A stretch of 64,000 bases of DNA from Luteococcus sp052116585 (GTDB lineage Bacteria; Actinomycetota; Actinomycetes; Propionibacteriales; Propionibacteriaceae), in assembly GCF_052116585.1 (NCBI RefSeq), contig NZ_JBQKKT010000006.1, positions 86,860 to 150,859 of the forward strand, written 5' to 3'. Below, piece after piece: positions 25,193 through 34,800 of this stretch (positions are counted from its first letter, which is position 1; the number at the start of each line of letters is the position of its first letter). A model generated the notes under the pieces. The model saw nothing but the letters and a program-made list of their open reading frames with translations, did not search any database and was not told where the DNA came from. A program made the translations under genes and the position numbers.

Positions 25193-27037
25193 TCAGGCCA
25201 GCTTGAGGCGGCGCAGCACGGGCGCCAGCATCCCGTCGACCTCGCGGATGCGCATCAACCGTGCGGCAGCCAGGAAGACGAGCCCGAAGCACAGTCCAGC
25301 CACGGCACAGGTGAGGACCGAGAGCAGCCAGGAGCGTCCGAAGCCGGACATTCCGTAGACGGCCAGCCAGGCCGTGCCGCCGGCCAGCAGGGAGGCGATC
25401 AGCAAACGGGTCCACAGGCGCACCACCTCATGCAGACCCAGCCCATCCAGCTGGCGACGCGCCACGGCCATCCACAGCAGTGACTGCCCCCAATTGCCCA
25501 CCACGACGCCCATGGCCACGATCGGGAGCACCCAGCGATCGGGCGCCAGCCAGACGCCCAGCACGGCGCAGAGCACCTGCACCAGCGTCAACAGGCCCTG
25601 GTAGAGGAAGTTGTCGCGGCCCTCGCCGCGGGCATAGCAGTAGCGCTGCTGCAGCACACTGATGCCATAGCCCAGGATGCCCAGGCACATGATCTGCAGG
25701 GCCAGCACCACGGGCTCGGACTGGCCTGCGGGCAGGCGCAGCATCACGTCGACCAGCGGCCGCGCCAGCACGATCATCGCGATGCTTGCCGGGATGATGG
25801 CCACGGCCGGGGTGCTAAGCGCCTTGTTGACCAGCCGACGCAGACCCGCCACGTCGCCGTCCTGCCAGCTGCGACTCATCTGGGGAAAGAGCGCCGTCAG
25901 GATGCTCACCGTGATCAGGCCGTGCGGCAGCGTGAAGATCAGCATGGCGAAGTTGTACGAGGCGAAACCGCCGACGCCCGGCTGGTCGGGCAGCGAGGTC
26001 AGCACGATCTGCACGATCAGTCCACCGGCCAGTGAGACCAGCAGCGCACTGAAGGTCCACCCCACCATGCGAGAGGCTTCCCCCAAACCGGAGCCCCGCA
26101 GACCGAAGCGGGGCCGATACCGGAAGCCGCCCTTGACCAGGGGCGGCACCAGGATGAAGGCCTGCACCGCAATGCCCAGAGTGGTGCTTCCGGCCAGCGT
26201 CCAGACCATCTCCGGGGTCCACGTGCTCGGATTGGTCTGCAGCCCCCAGCGCCACAGGAAATAGCCCAGACCGCCGATCTGCACCACATTGGCCAGCGCC
26301 GGCGCCCACATGAAGGCGGCGAACTGGTCCCGCGCGTTGAGCACATTGCCCAGCACGGAGTAGAGGCCGTAGAAGAGGATCTGCGGCATGCAGATGAAGC
26401 CGAACATGATGGACAGCCGCAGCGCGTCGCCGTCCTGCTTGTTCGTCCACTGGATCAGCCAGGGCACCGCCGCCGTGGCGGCCACCGTGAGCAGCGCAAT
26501 GGCACCGAAGGCCGCGGTGAGGAGTTTGTCGACGAAGACCTGCCCGCCGTCGTCGTCCTTCATCGCCCGGGTGATCTGCGGAATCAGGACGGCATTGAGG
26601 ATGCCCGCGTTCAGCACCATCAACAGGTAGTTCGGCATGGTGTTGGCCACATTGAAGGCCGTCGCCACGGCCGAGGCCGCCACCACTTGGGCAAAGAGGT
26701 ACTGCCGGCCCAGGCCCAGAATGCGGCTGACCAGCGATCCCATCGCCATGATCGCGCTGGCCCGCCCCAGGGACTGTTTGCGCACCGCGGGCGTGCCGCC
26801 CGGCTCCGACTCGTCGTCGGTCTCGGTCACCGCGCGTACCGGCGCCGCCACGGACGCAGCGTCGTCGTCCCCGGCGCGGGTGTCGATCACCACGGTCTGG
26901 GTGGCATCGGCCACCTCCGTGCCGGCGAAGGACACGTCCCAATGACCTCGACGCGGTCGGCCGACCGCGTCGAAAGTCATGGTGTCGTCATCGGGCCCGA
27001 AGCCCTGGGGCGACGACGTGTCCTTCGGGTTCGTCAC
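25193..27037 (-). CDS. murJ: lipid II flippase MurJ (MviN)
   Basis: 614-residue membrane protein of the MOP superfamily, 14 predicted membrane segments. About 90 acidic, low-complexity N-terminal residues are followed by RASAIMAMGSLVSRILGLGRQYLFAQ, the conserved start of TM1, and later AFNVANTMPNYLLMVLNAGILNAVLIPQ and the typical LPHGLITVSILTALFPQMS. No C-terminal pseudokinase or extracellular domain as in mycobacterial MviN. It translocates lipid II for peptidoglycan synthesis. The GTG start overlaps the lysC stop as GTGA, so murJ is translated as the second gene of a lysC-murJ operon. Confidence 0.92.
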   Translation of the reverse strand: MTNPKDTSSPQGFGPDDDTMTFDAVGRPRRGHWDVSFAGTEVADATQTVVIDTRAGDDDAASVAAPVRAVTETDDESEPGGTPAVRKQSLGRASAIMAMGSLVSRILGLGRQYLFAQVVAASAVATAFNVANTMPNYLLMVLNAGILNAVLIPQITRAMKDDDGGQVFVDKLLTAAFGAIALLTVAATAAVPWLIQWTNKQDGDALRLSIMFGFICMPQILFYGLYSVLGNVLNARDQFAAFMWAPALANVVQIGGLGYFLWRWGLQTNPSTWTPEMVWTLAGSTTLGIAVQAFILVPPLVKGGFRYRPRFGLRGSGLGEASRMVGWTFSALLVSLAGGLIVQIVLTSLPDQPGVGGFASYNFAMLIFTLPHGLITVSILTALFPQMSRSWQDGDVAGLRRLVNKALSTPAVAIIPASIAMIVLARPLVDVMLRLPAGQSEPVVLALQIMCLGILGYGISVLQQRYCYARGEGRDNFLYQGLLTLVQVLCAVLGVWLAPDRWVLPIVAMGVVVGNWGQSLLWMAVARRQLDGLGLHEVVRLWTRLLIASLLAGGTAWLAVYGMSGFGRSWLLSVLTCAVAGLCFGLVFLAAARLMRIREVDGMLAPVLRRLKLA

Positions 27038-27552
27038 CTGCCGGTGCCGGCGTAGACGACCGCCTCGCCATCGGCATCCAGGCCGAAGGCGGTGTGCGCG
27101 GCACGGACGGCGGCGTCCACCTGGTCGGCGTCGACCACCACGGAGATGCGGATCTCGGAGGTGGAGATCATGTCGATGTTGATGTCGGCGTCGGCCAGCG
27201 AGCGGAAGAAGGAGGCCGTCACGCCCGGGTGTGAGCGCATGCCGACGCCGATCACCGAGACCTTGCCGATCTGGTCGTCGTACAGCAGCTCCTCGAACTT
27301 GATCTGCTCCTGGGCGGCGTTGAGCACCTCGATGGCCTTGCGGCCATCGCTGCTGGGCAGGGTGAAGGAGATGTCGGTGCGACCGCTGGCCACCTGGGAG
27401 ACGTTCTGCACGATCATGTCGATGTTGATCTCGTTGCGTGCGATGGTGTCGAAGATCTCGGCCGCCTCGCCCGGACGGTCCGGCACACCGACGACGGTGA
27501 TCTTGGCCTCGGTGCGGTCATGGGCGACGCCGGTGATCAGTGCTTGTTCCAT
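27034..27552 (-). CDS. aspartate kinase beta subunit (internal in-frame start within lysC)
   Basis: An ATG (residue 256 of LysC) is preceded by GAAGGAAG at a 5-nt spacing, an excellent ribosome-binding site within the coding sequence. The product is 172 residues, both ACT domains only. Alpha2-beta2 aspartate kinases in Corynebacterium and Bacillus make their regulatory beta subunit from such an internal start. Inferred from the start site; expression is not shown. Confidence 0.6.
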   Translation of the reverse strand: MEQALITGVAHDRTEAKITVVGVPDRPGEAAEIFDTIARNEINIDMIVQNVSQVASGRTDISFTLPSSDGRKAIEVLNAAQEQIKFEELLYDDQIGKVSVIGVGMRSHPGVTASFFRSLADADINIDMISTSEIRISVVVDADQVDAAVRAAHTAFGLDADGEAVVYAGTGR

Positions 27553-28317
27553 CTTGCTTCCTTCGGTGTCGGTCGACGATGCGGGGAGGTCCTTCACCCA
27601 GGTGCCGGGCTTGTCAGAGAAGGACGAACGGACGTGGACGGGGACATTCTCGCGTCGCGCGTACTCGACGCAGCGCAGGTGCAGGATCTTGGCGCCATTG
27701 GCCGCCATCTCCAGCATCTCCTCATAACTGATCACGGGGATGTGCCGCGCGCCGGGCACGATCCGGGGATCGGCGGTGAACACACCGTCGACGTCGGAGT
27801 AGATCTCGACGTACTCCGCACCGAGCGCAGCAGCCAGCGCCACCGCGGTGGTGTCCGAGGCGCCACGGCCCAGGGTCGTGACGTCCTTGGTGGTCTGTGA
27901 AACCCCCTGGAAGCCGGCGACGATGACGACATTTCCCTCGTCCAGCGCCTGCTCCACGCGGCCGGGTGTGATGTCGATGATGCGGGCGTCGCCATGCTTG
28001 CCGGTGGTGATGACGCCGGCCTGCGAGCCGGTGTAGCTACGGGCCTCGGCGCCCAGATCACTCAGCGCCATGGCCAGCAGGGCGGCGCTCTGGCGCTCGC
28101 CGGTGGTGAGCAGCATGTCCAACTCACGCGCCTTGGGCTGCGGGCTGACCTGCAGCGCCAGGTCCATCAGCTCGTCGGTGGTGTCGCCCATGGCGGAGAT
28201 GACCACCACGACGTCATTGCCGGCCAGCTTCGCATTGAGGATGCGGCGTGCGACCCGCTTGATCGAGGCGGCATCAGCCACCGATGACCCACCGAACTTC
28301 TGGACGATCCGTCCCAT
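27034..28317 (-). CDS. lysC: aspartate kinase (alpha subunit)
   Basis: 427 residues. The kinase domain begins VQKFGGSSVADAASIKRVA and includes TTLGRGASDTTAVALAAALGA. Two ACT domains follow from about residue 260 (ITVVGVPDRPGEAAEIFDTIA; VSVIGVGMRSHPGVTASFFRSLA). It makes aspartyl phosphate for lysine/DAP, threonine and methionine. ACT domains predict feedback inhibition by lysine plus threonine, as in Corynebacterium. A short Ser/Thr-rich insert (LPASSTDTEGSKM) separates kinase and ACT parts and contains an internal start (27552). The next gene is not asd but murJ, overlapping by 4 nt. Confidence 0.95.
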   Translation of the reverse strand: MGRIVQKFGGSSVADAASIKRVARRILNAKLAGNDVVVVISAMGDTTDELMDLALQVSPQPKARELDMLLTTGERQSAALLAMALSDLGAEARSYTGSQAGVITTGKHGDARIIDITPGRVEQALDEGNVVIVAGFQGVSQTTKDVTTLGRGASDTTAVALAAALGAEYVEIYSDVDGVFTADPRIVPGARHIPVISYEEMLEMAANGAKILHLRCVEYARRENVPVHVRSSFSDKPGTWVKDLPASSTDTEGSKMEQALITGVAHDRTEAKITVVGVPDRPGEAAEIFDTIARNEINIDMIVQNVSQVASGRTDISFTLPSSDGRKAIEVLNAAQEQIKFEELLYDDQIGKVSVIGVGMRSHPGVTASFFRSLADADINIDMISTSEIRISVVVDADQVDAAVRAAHTAFGLDADGEAVVYAGTGR

Positions 28318-28441
28318 GACACCTCCCGGTTGCCGGCCCCGGTCGTGGAGCCAGCTGCCACTGTACCGACGCCCCGACCGGACGGGCAGTCAATCCGGGG
28401 TGTGGAAGCACGTGGAACCCGAACGGCCTAGCCTTGGAAGC

Positions 28442-28936
28442 ATGGACGGTTCAGGTGGGTATCGCATCGGTGACCAGGAACGCGACGAGGCCGTGGCCCA
28501 GTTGCGGGAGCACCACGCCCTGGGCCGGATTGACGCCAGCGAGTTCGACGAGCGGATGTCGTCGGCACTCGCGGCACGCACCCTGGCCGACCTCGCGCTC
28601 CTTTTCGGGGACCTTCCCCCACTGCCTGGCCGTCGCACCTTCGGCGACGGCCCTGCCCTGGAGCCCGTGCAGCCGACCGCCGCTCCTGTGGCCACTGGAA
28701 ATGCCTGGAACTGGCGTCAGGGCCTCTCCGGTGCCGCCTTCCCCTTGGCCGTGATCGCCTGCTTTGCCACCGGATGGCGCTACTGGTGGATCATGCTCGT
28801 GCCCATGATGGTCACCGCTGCCCTGCTCGGGGATGACGACGACGGGGACCATGACGGGGACGAGGATTCGAGCACACACGCGAAAGCCCTCGGGGCGGGC
28901 AACCAGAAGGCGCTCCCCAAGGGCTCCGCTGAATAG
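28442..28936 (+). CDS. DUF1707 domain membrane protein
   Basis: 164 residues. The DUF1707 domain covers residues 5-55 (YRIGDQERDEAVAQLREHHALGRIDASEFDERM), a SHOCT-like helical module usual in actinobacteria. Next come a Pro-rich linker and two short hydrophobic segments (AFPLAVIACFATGW; WIMLVPMMVTAAL) and a Lys/Asp-rich tail. Role unknown; probably membrane-bound with the domain in the cytoplasm. Divergent from lysC. Confidence 0.8.
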   Translation: MDGSGGYRIGDQERDEAVAQLREHHALGRIDASEFDERMSSALAARTLADLALLFGDLPPLPGRRTFGDGPALEPVQPTAAPVATGNAWNWRQGLSGAAFPLAVIACFATGWRYWWIMLVPMMVTAALLGDDDDGDHDGDEDSSTHAKALGAGNQKALPKGSAE

Positions 28937-29021
28937 TTCGAGTACTGCGTGGTGGTTCGAGAACGACGATGTTCCGTCCCAAGGCCGCCGAGTTCAGCTC
29001 CCGGCGGGCGGGAACCTGAGG

Positions 29022-29300
29022 TCAGGCAACCATGTCCTGGTACTCGGGGTTCTTCTGGATCCAGTCGGCGACGAAGGGGCAGGTGGGCTTGGCCTTCTTG
29101 CCGATGGAGCGCATGTGGTCCAGCGCGCCCTTGACGAGCTCACCGCCCACACCCTGACCCTCATGGGCGGGCTCCACCACGGTGTGCTGCAGGTCGAGGA
29201 CGTCGCCCTCGATCTCGTAGCTGAGCGTGCCGGCGAGCTGACCGTCGACCGTGGCCTCGTATCGCTTCTTCTCGTTCTTGAGCGCAACCGAAATGTTCAT
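29022..29300 (-). CDS. small GNAT-like N-acetyltransferase (YjdJ/PF14542 type)
   Basis: 92 residues: YEATVDGQLAGTLSYE, then HTVVEPAHEGQGVGGELVKGALDHM, holding the acetyl-CoA loop (H-E-GQGVGG). This minimal GNAT fold lacks the N-terminal strands. In the human homologue GtnA-type proteins, a cysteine attacks; here TCPFV has the conserved C-P. Substrate unknown. The ATG is preceded by AGGATGGTGTC. It lies 17 bp after the Gfo/Idh stop codon on the same strand. Confidence 0.85.
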   Translation of the reverse strand: MNISVALKNEKKRYEATVDGQLAGTLSYEIEGDVLDLQHTVVEPAHEGQGVGGELVKGALDHMRSIGKKAKPTCPFVADWIQKNPEYQDMVA

Positions 29301-29317
29301 GACACCATCCTGCCCGA

Positions 29318-30322
29318 TCACAGTGGCTGATCGGGGTGCTTTACGCCAACGGCATGCAACGCCTGCTCCAACTGGTCCATCACGGCCAGCGTGTCGGACA
29401 GCGGCATGATGTCGCTCTCCAGCCGCCCCTCGCGCAGGGCACGGTTGACCTCGACGATCTCGTGGGAATAGCCCGTGCCGTCCGGGTGCAGGGCCAGCGT
29501 GCGCGGGGTGACTCCCTTGCGGTGCACCACCACGCGGTCCGGGTGGTGGAAGCGCGGCTTCACCTCGGCCCAACCCTGATCGCCCATCACCACCATCCTG
29601 CCCGGCCCCATGGACTGCAGGGAGACTGCCAGGGTGGCCAGGGCGCCCGAGTCATAGCTGAGCACCATCCCAGCCTGGGCGTCCACCCCATTGGGGTACA
29701 ACGTGCCCCGCACGGTCATCTCGCTGGGGCTGCCCAGGAAGTCCTGCGCGAACTGCAGGACGTAGACACCCAGATCCAGCAGCGCACCACCACCGAGGTC
29801 CTTGGCAAACAGCCGGTCGTCGGGATTGAAGTCCCGCTGGGCATACAGGTCGCCCTGCACCCCGAGGATGGTGCCCAGCTGGCCGGCGTCGACCACGTCA
29901 TGCAGTGCCCGCACGACTGGCTGGAAACGGGTCCACATGGCCTCCATGGCAAAGACCTGCTGCGCCCGGGCAGCATCGACGATCTCCTGGGCACCCGCCA
30001 GGGTCGTGGCAAAGGCCTTCTCCACCAGGACGGCCTTGCCATTGCCGATCGCCTCGAGGGCAATCGCCTTGTGCTGCGGATGCGGTGTCGCGATGTAGAC
30101 GACGTCGATCTCCGGGCAGGCGCACAGCTCGGCATAGCTGCCGAAGGCCCGCTCCAGGCCGAATTCGTCGGCGAAGGCCTGCGCCCGCGCCACGTCACGC
30201 GACCCCACGGCATACGGCACCGCGCCGTCGACGTGGGCGAAGTCCTTCACGAAGGCCTGGGCCATCCGGCCCGGACCGGCGATGCCCCACCGAAGGGGCC
30301 GGTCAGCTGCGCGCTCGTCCAT
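29318..30322 (-). CDS. Gfo/Idh/MocA family NAD(P)-dependent oxidoreductase
   Basis: 334 residues. The Rossmann motif is WGIAGPGRMAQAF, with VYIATPHPQHKA and the catalytic-region VLVEKAFA (EKA in place of the commoner EKP). The C-terminal alpha/beta domain includes GGGALLDLGVYVLQFAQ, the usual G-x-DxGxH-like motif. Members reduce or oxidise sugars, inositols or dihydrodiols; substrate cannot be told. Likely co-transcribed with the GNAT gene. Confidence 0.88.
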   Translation of the reverse strand: MDERAADRPLRWGIAGPGRMAQAFVKDFAHVDGAVPYAVGSRDVARAQAFADEFGLERAFGSYAELCACPEIDVVYIATPHPQHKAIALEAIGNGKAVLVEKAFATTLAGAQEIVDAARAQQVFAMEAMWTRFQPVVRALHDVVDAGQLGTILGVQGDLYAQRDFNPDDRLFAKDLGGGALLDLGVYVLQFAQDFLGSPSEMTVRGTLYPNGVDAQAGMVLSYDSGALATLAVSLQSMGPGRMVVMGDQGWAEVKPRFHHPDRVVVHRKGVTPRTLALHPDGTGYSHEIVEVNRALREGRLESDIMPLSDTLAVMDQLEQALHAVGVKHPDQPL

Positions 30323-30401
30323 GGCTCCAGACTGTCACTTGCGCGTCCTGGTTGGAAGGGTGCCCCGCCAAGGCTTCAAGACGTGCATGACCCGCCGTGA
30401 C

Positions 30402-30431
30402 GACGCGGGGGGGGGGGGCCCCCCCCGCGTC
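30402..30431. repeat. G12-C8 hairpin
   Basis: GACGC, twelve Gs, eight Cs, GCGTC: a 13-bp stem with a GGGG loop in the gap between the FG-GAP gene stop and the Gfo/Idh start. It may terminate the FG-GAP transcript. The homopolymers make its length uncertain in vivo and in sequencing. Confidence 0.8.
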
Positions 30432-30463
30432 ATGCTGCCCGAGGGTGATCGGGAGCAGAACGG

Positions 30464-31741
30464 TCAGGCGATGGCCTGGATCCCGTTCCAGTTCGTGCCG
30501 ATCTTCTTCGCGGGAGCCCACCGACCTGCGCCCAGGTTGGCGTAGAAGTAGAGGTGGCCGTCGGACCGCACGGCCACCATGTCGCGTCGACCGTCCCGGT
30601 TCAGGTCACCGGGGCTGACCACCTTGGTCATGCTGTTCCAGCCGTGCCCGACCTGCCGGGTGGCCACGACCGTGCCCGAGCTCGACAGTGTGTAGCGCAT
30701 CAGCTTGCCGTCCTGCGTCACCGCCAGCAGGTCGGCCCGCCCGTCGCCGGAGAAGTCCCCGACGGACAGGATGTGCTTGATGCCCTGCCAGTTGCGGCCC
30801 ACCTGCACCGGCGAGGAAACGCGGATCGGCTTGACCGCCTGGCGCATCAGACGACCGTCGGAGCGCACCGAGAAGAGCTCCGCGTAGCCGTCGCCGTTGA
30901 CGTCGTTGACGGCGCTCATCAGCCGGGCATCATTGAAGCCGTAGCCGATGATCGTGGGGAAACCTGCCCGGTTGTTGCCCATCATCCGGTGCTGCCAGAG
31001 CGTTCCGGAGGTGTCGCGGGCCAGGATCTCCGAGGCGCCATTGTGGTCCATGTCCGGAGACTTGCCGATCCACGTGTAGGGGTAGTTCAGCCCCTTGAGA
31101 CCGGGCTTGCCCAGCGTCCACAGGACCGGCCCCGAGACGGTGCGATAGGTGATGCCCTCACCCTTCGACAGTCCGACGACGTCGGCAACCTTGTCATTGG
31201 TGAAGTCTCCGTAGTAATTGCTCGTACCGGCGGAACGCGGCCAGCCGACCTTCGGGATTCCGTCCCACTCGGTGGCGGGCAGGATGTCGACACGCTCATT
31301 GCTGGCGAGATCGTGGAAGCTGGTCATGAGCGGCTCCCTGCCCGTCGCGGTGATGGTGCCACTGGTGCACTTGCCGGCCGGCAGCCACTGGTTGGCCAGG
31401 CCCTTGCCAGTCTCACCAGCACTGGGCTGGTAGATGCGGGTGTCGCCATCGGCGACGGTGTAGCTGAAGGTGTCCGGGCCGATCGCCACCGGCTCGGCGC
31501 CGCGGGCACAGACCTGGACTGTGCTCTCCCACGCCGTCCGGGAGACCTTCTTGGGATAACCGACGGTCAGGGTGACGTGGGTGAAGGTGGCGCGGGTGCC
31601 GTAATTGGTGAACTCCACCTGCCTTGGCTGCTTGGGTCCAGCGGCCTGCGCGGGGGCAGCGGCGCCCACCTGGAGACCGGCGACCATGGCCGCGCCCAAG
31701 GCGAGGCTGGTCAGTGACTGGGTACGACGCTTAGCGTTCAC
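30464..31741 (-). CDS. secreted FG-GAP/VCBS-repeat protein
   Basis: 425 residues. Signal peptide with Ala-rich core (SLALGAAMVAGLQVGAAAPAQA). The N-terminal half is an unassigned beta-rich domain with VQVCARGAEPVAIGP. The C-terminal half has five or more FG-GAP blades, each with an Asp-rich calcium loop (DFTNDKVADVVG, DMDHNGASEIL, DVNGDGYAELF, DFSGDGRADLLA, DLNRDGRRDMVA), giving a beta-propeller. GTG start preceded by GAGGAGG. Probably extracellular adhesion or carbohydrate binding; no catalytic domain is visible. Confidence 0.85.
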   Translation of the reverse strand: MNAKRRTQSLTSLALGAAMVAGLQVGAAAPAQAAGPKQPRQVEFTNYGTRATFTHVTLTVGYPKKVSRTAWESTVQVCARGAEPVAIGPDTFSYTVADGDTRIYQPSAGETGKGLANQWLPAGKCTSGTITATGREPLMTSFHDLASNERVDILPATEWDGIPKVGWPRSAGTSNYYGDFTNDKVADVVGLSKGEGITYRTVSGPVLWTLGKPGLKGLNYPYTWIGKSPDMDHNGASEILARDTSGTLWQHRMMGNNRAGFPTIIGYGFNDARLMSAVNDVNGDGYAELFSVRSDGRLMRQAVKPIRVSSPVQVGRNWQGIKHILSVGDFSGDGRADLLAVTQDGKLMRYTLSSSGTVVATRQVGHGWNSMTKVVSPGDLNRDGRRDMVAVRSDGHLYFYANLGAGRWAPAKKIGTNWNGIQAIA

Positions 31742-31845
31742 GATGTCCTCCTCGACAAAGGGGGCAGCAGGTCCGTCCCCTCACCCCCAATACGCCCGGG
31801 GCGGCAGGTCGGGTTGCCGTCGGACGATGAACTTCGGGTAAAGGA

Positions 31846-31882
31846 AACCGCCCGTCATCCTCAGGAAGGATGACGGGCGGTT
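31846..31882 (-). terminator. ileS terminator
   Basis: 16-bp perfect stem (AACCGCCCGTCATCCT and complement), 5-nt loop, 14 bp after the ileS stop, followed on the minus strand by TTTCCTTTA. Confidence 0.9.
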
Positions 31883-31895
31883 CGGGCAGGCTCGC

Positions 31896-34800
31896 TCAGA
31901 GGCGGGTAACCTTCACGGCCAGCCCCAGCTCGGGCTCCACTTTCCAGTCGTCGCCCTGCACGCCGGCCTCCATCTGGGTGGCCAGCACCTCGTCGGCAAT
32001 CAGCTGCTGGTGGGTCGAGATGGCCGAGGCCAGGTCCCCGGTGGCAGCCCACTGCAGGTGGATCCGGTCGCTGACCTCGAGCCCCGAGGCCTTGCGGGTC
32101 TCCTGCACGAAGCGGATGGCGTCGCGGGCCAGACCGGCCTGCACCAGCTCCGGGGTGAGCTGCAGGTCCAGCGCCACCGTCTCACCCTGCTCGTTGACCA
32201 CGCTCCAGCCCTCACGCGGACGCTCGGAGATGATCACCTCGTCGGCGCTCACCTGGGTGCCACCGTCGAAGTCCACCGTAGCGGTGCCGTTGGCGGTCAG
32301 ATCGGCGGCCAGCTTGGCGGCGTCAGCCTCCGCGATGGCCTTGGCCACCAGCGGCGTCTGCTTCGCGAAGCGCTTGCCCAGGGCACGGAAGTTGCCCTTG
32401 GCGGAGTAGTCGACGACGTCGCCGGCCGAGCTGAAGGACTCGATGCTGTTGATGTTCAGCTCGGCGGCGATCTCGGCCACCAGGCTGTCGTCCAGCTGGG
32501 CGTGGGCGTAGCTGGGCACCAGCATCCGGGCCAGCGGCTGGCGGGTCTTCACCTTGGCCTCGGCGCGGGCACTGCGGCCCAGCTCCACCAGGCGCTTGGT
32601 CATGTCCATCGCCTTGTCCAGCTGCTCGTCGATGACCGAGGTGTCGGCGACCGGCCAGTCGGCCAGGTGCACCGACTTCGAGGCCTCGGGATCGGCGGCG
32701 ACGAACAGGTCCTGCCAGACGCGTTCGGTGATGAAGGGCACCAACGGCGCCATCAGCCGGGTCAGCACCTCAAGCGTCTCGTGCAGCGTGGTCAGCGCGG
32801 ACTGGTCGCCGTCCCAGAAGCGACGGCGGCTGCGACGCACGTACCAGTTGCTCAGCTCGTCGACGAAGGTCGCGATCCGGCTGCCGGCGTGCTGGGTGTC
32901 GAAGTTCTCCAGCGCCTCGGTGACGTCGACCACCAACTTGTTGGTGGCGGAGGTGAGCCAGCGGTCCAGCACGTGACGGTCTGCGAGCGCAGGGGGGTTC
33001 GGGGGGATCGTTCCCCCCGGCACGAAGTTGTTCGCATTCGCGTAGAGGGCGTGGAAGGCGACGGTGTTCCAGTAGGTCAGCAGCACCTTGCGGACAGTCT
33101 CGGTGATGGTGCCGTCACCCACTCGACGGGCGGCCCACGGCGAACCGGAGGCGGCCATGAACCAGCGCACCGCGTCGGCGCCGTGCTTGTCCATCAACGG
33201 GATGGGCAGCAGGATGTTGCCCAGGTGCTTGCTCATCTTGCGGCCGTCCTCGGCCAGGATGTGGCCCAGGCAGAGCACGTTCTTGTAGCTGGACTGGTCG
33301 AAGACCAGCGTGTTCACCGCCATCAGCGTGTAGAACCAGCCGCGGGTCTGGTCGGTGGCCTCGCAGATGAAGTCGGCCGGGTAGTTGGCCTCGAACTTCT
33401 CCTTGGAGCCCTCAACCCACGGGAAACCCCACTGCGCGAAGGGCATCGAGCCCGAGTCGAACCAGGCGTCGATCACCTCGGGAACACGACGGTAGGTGCC
33501 GCCGTGCCCGGGCAGGGTGAAGGTCACGTCGTCGACGAAGGGACGATGCGGGTCCATCGTGGCCACCGACGGGTCGCCGGCCAGCTCGGACAGCTCGGCG
33601 CGCGAACCGACGCACACCACCTTGGTGGGGTCCTCGTCGTTGCGCCACACCGGCAGCGGCGTGCCCCAGTAGCGGCTGCGGCTCAGCGCCCAGTCGATGT
33701 TGTTCTCCAGCCAGTCGCCGAAGCGGCCGTGCTTGATGGATTCGGGGTACCAGTTGGTCTTCTCGTTCTCGGCGAGCAACTGGTCCTTGCGCTGCGTGGT
33801 GCGGATGTACCAGCTGGGCATGGCGTAGTACATCAACGGCGTGTGGCAGCGCCAGCAGTGCGGGTAGGGGTGCTCGTGGTCCAGGGTGCCCAGCAGCAGG
33901 CCCGTCTCGCGCAGCTTGTCGATGATGACCGGGTCGGCCTTCTTGAAGAACAGGCCGCTGACGAAGCCGGTCCCCTCCTTGAAGCAGCCGTTGGCGCCGA
34001 TCGGGTTGACGAACTCCACCCCGTGGCGCTTGTTGGACTCGTAGTCGTCCTGGCCGAAGGCCATTGCCTGGTGCACCAGACCGGTGCCCTCACCGACGGC
34101 GACGTAGTCCTCCAGCACGACGAAGAAGGCCTTGCCGGGCTGTTCCATGGCGTCGAAGGGCCGCTGGTAGGTCCAGCCCTCCATCTCGGAGCCCTTGAAG
34201 GTCTCGGCGACGATCCACTCCTCCCCCAGGGCGGTGGGCACGTTCTCGACCGCGATCACGACGGGGGTCTCGCCCTCCTTGCGGGCGATGCAGTAGTCGA
34301 TGTCGGCGCCGGCGGCGACGGTGACATTGGCCACCAGCGTCCAGGGGGTGGTGGTCCAGATCGCCAGGTCGGCCTTGCCCGCCCACGGGCCGCTGGTGAG
34401 CGGGAAGCGGGCGAAGACGGTGGTGTCGACGGTGTCCTCGTAGCCCTGCGCCAGCTCGTGGTCGCTGAGCGCGGTCTGGTCATTGGGGCAGTAGGGGGCG
34501 ACGCGGAAGTCCTCCACCAGCAGGCCTTTGTCGAAGATGGTCTTGAGCGCCCACCACTCGCTGTCGACGTACTCGGGGGCCATCGTCCAGTAGGCCTCGT
34601 CCATGTTCACCCAGTAGCCCATGCGGTTGGTGAGCTCTGCGAACTGCCCGACGTGGCGGCTGACGCTCTCGCGGCACTTGGCATTGAAGGCCTCGACGCC
34701 GAAGTCCTCGATCTGGTCCTTGGAGTCGATACCCAGTTCCTTCTCGACCGCCAGCTCGACGGGCAGGCCGTGGCAGTCCCAGCCGGCCTTGCGGTCCACG

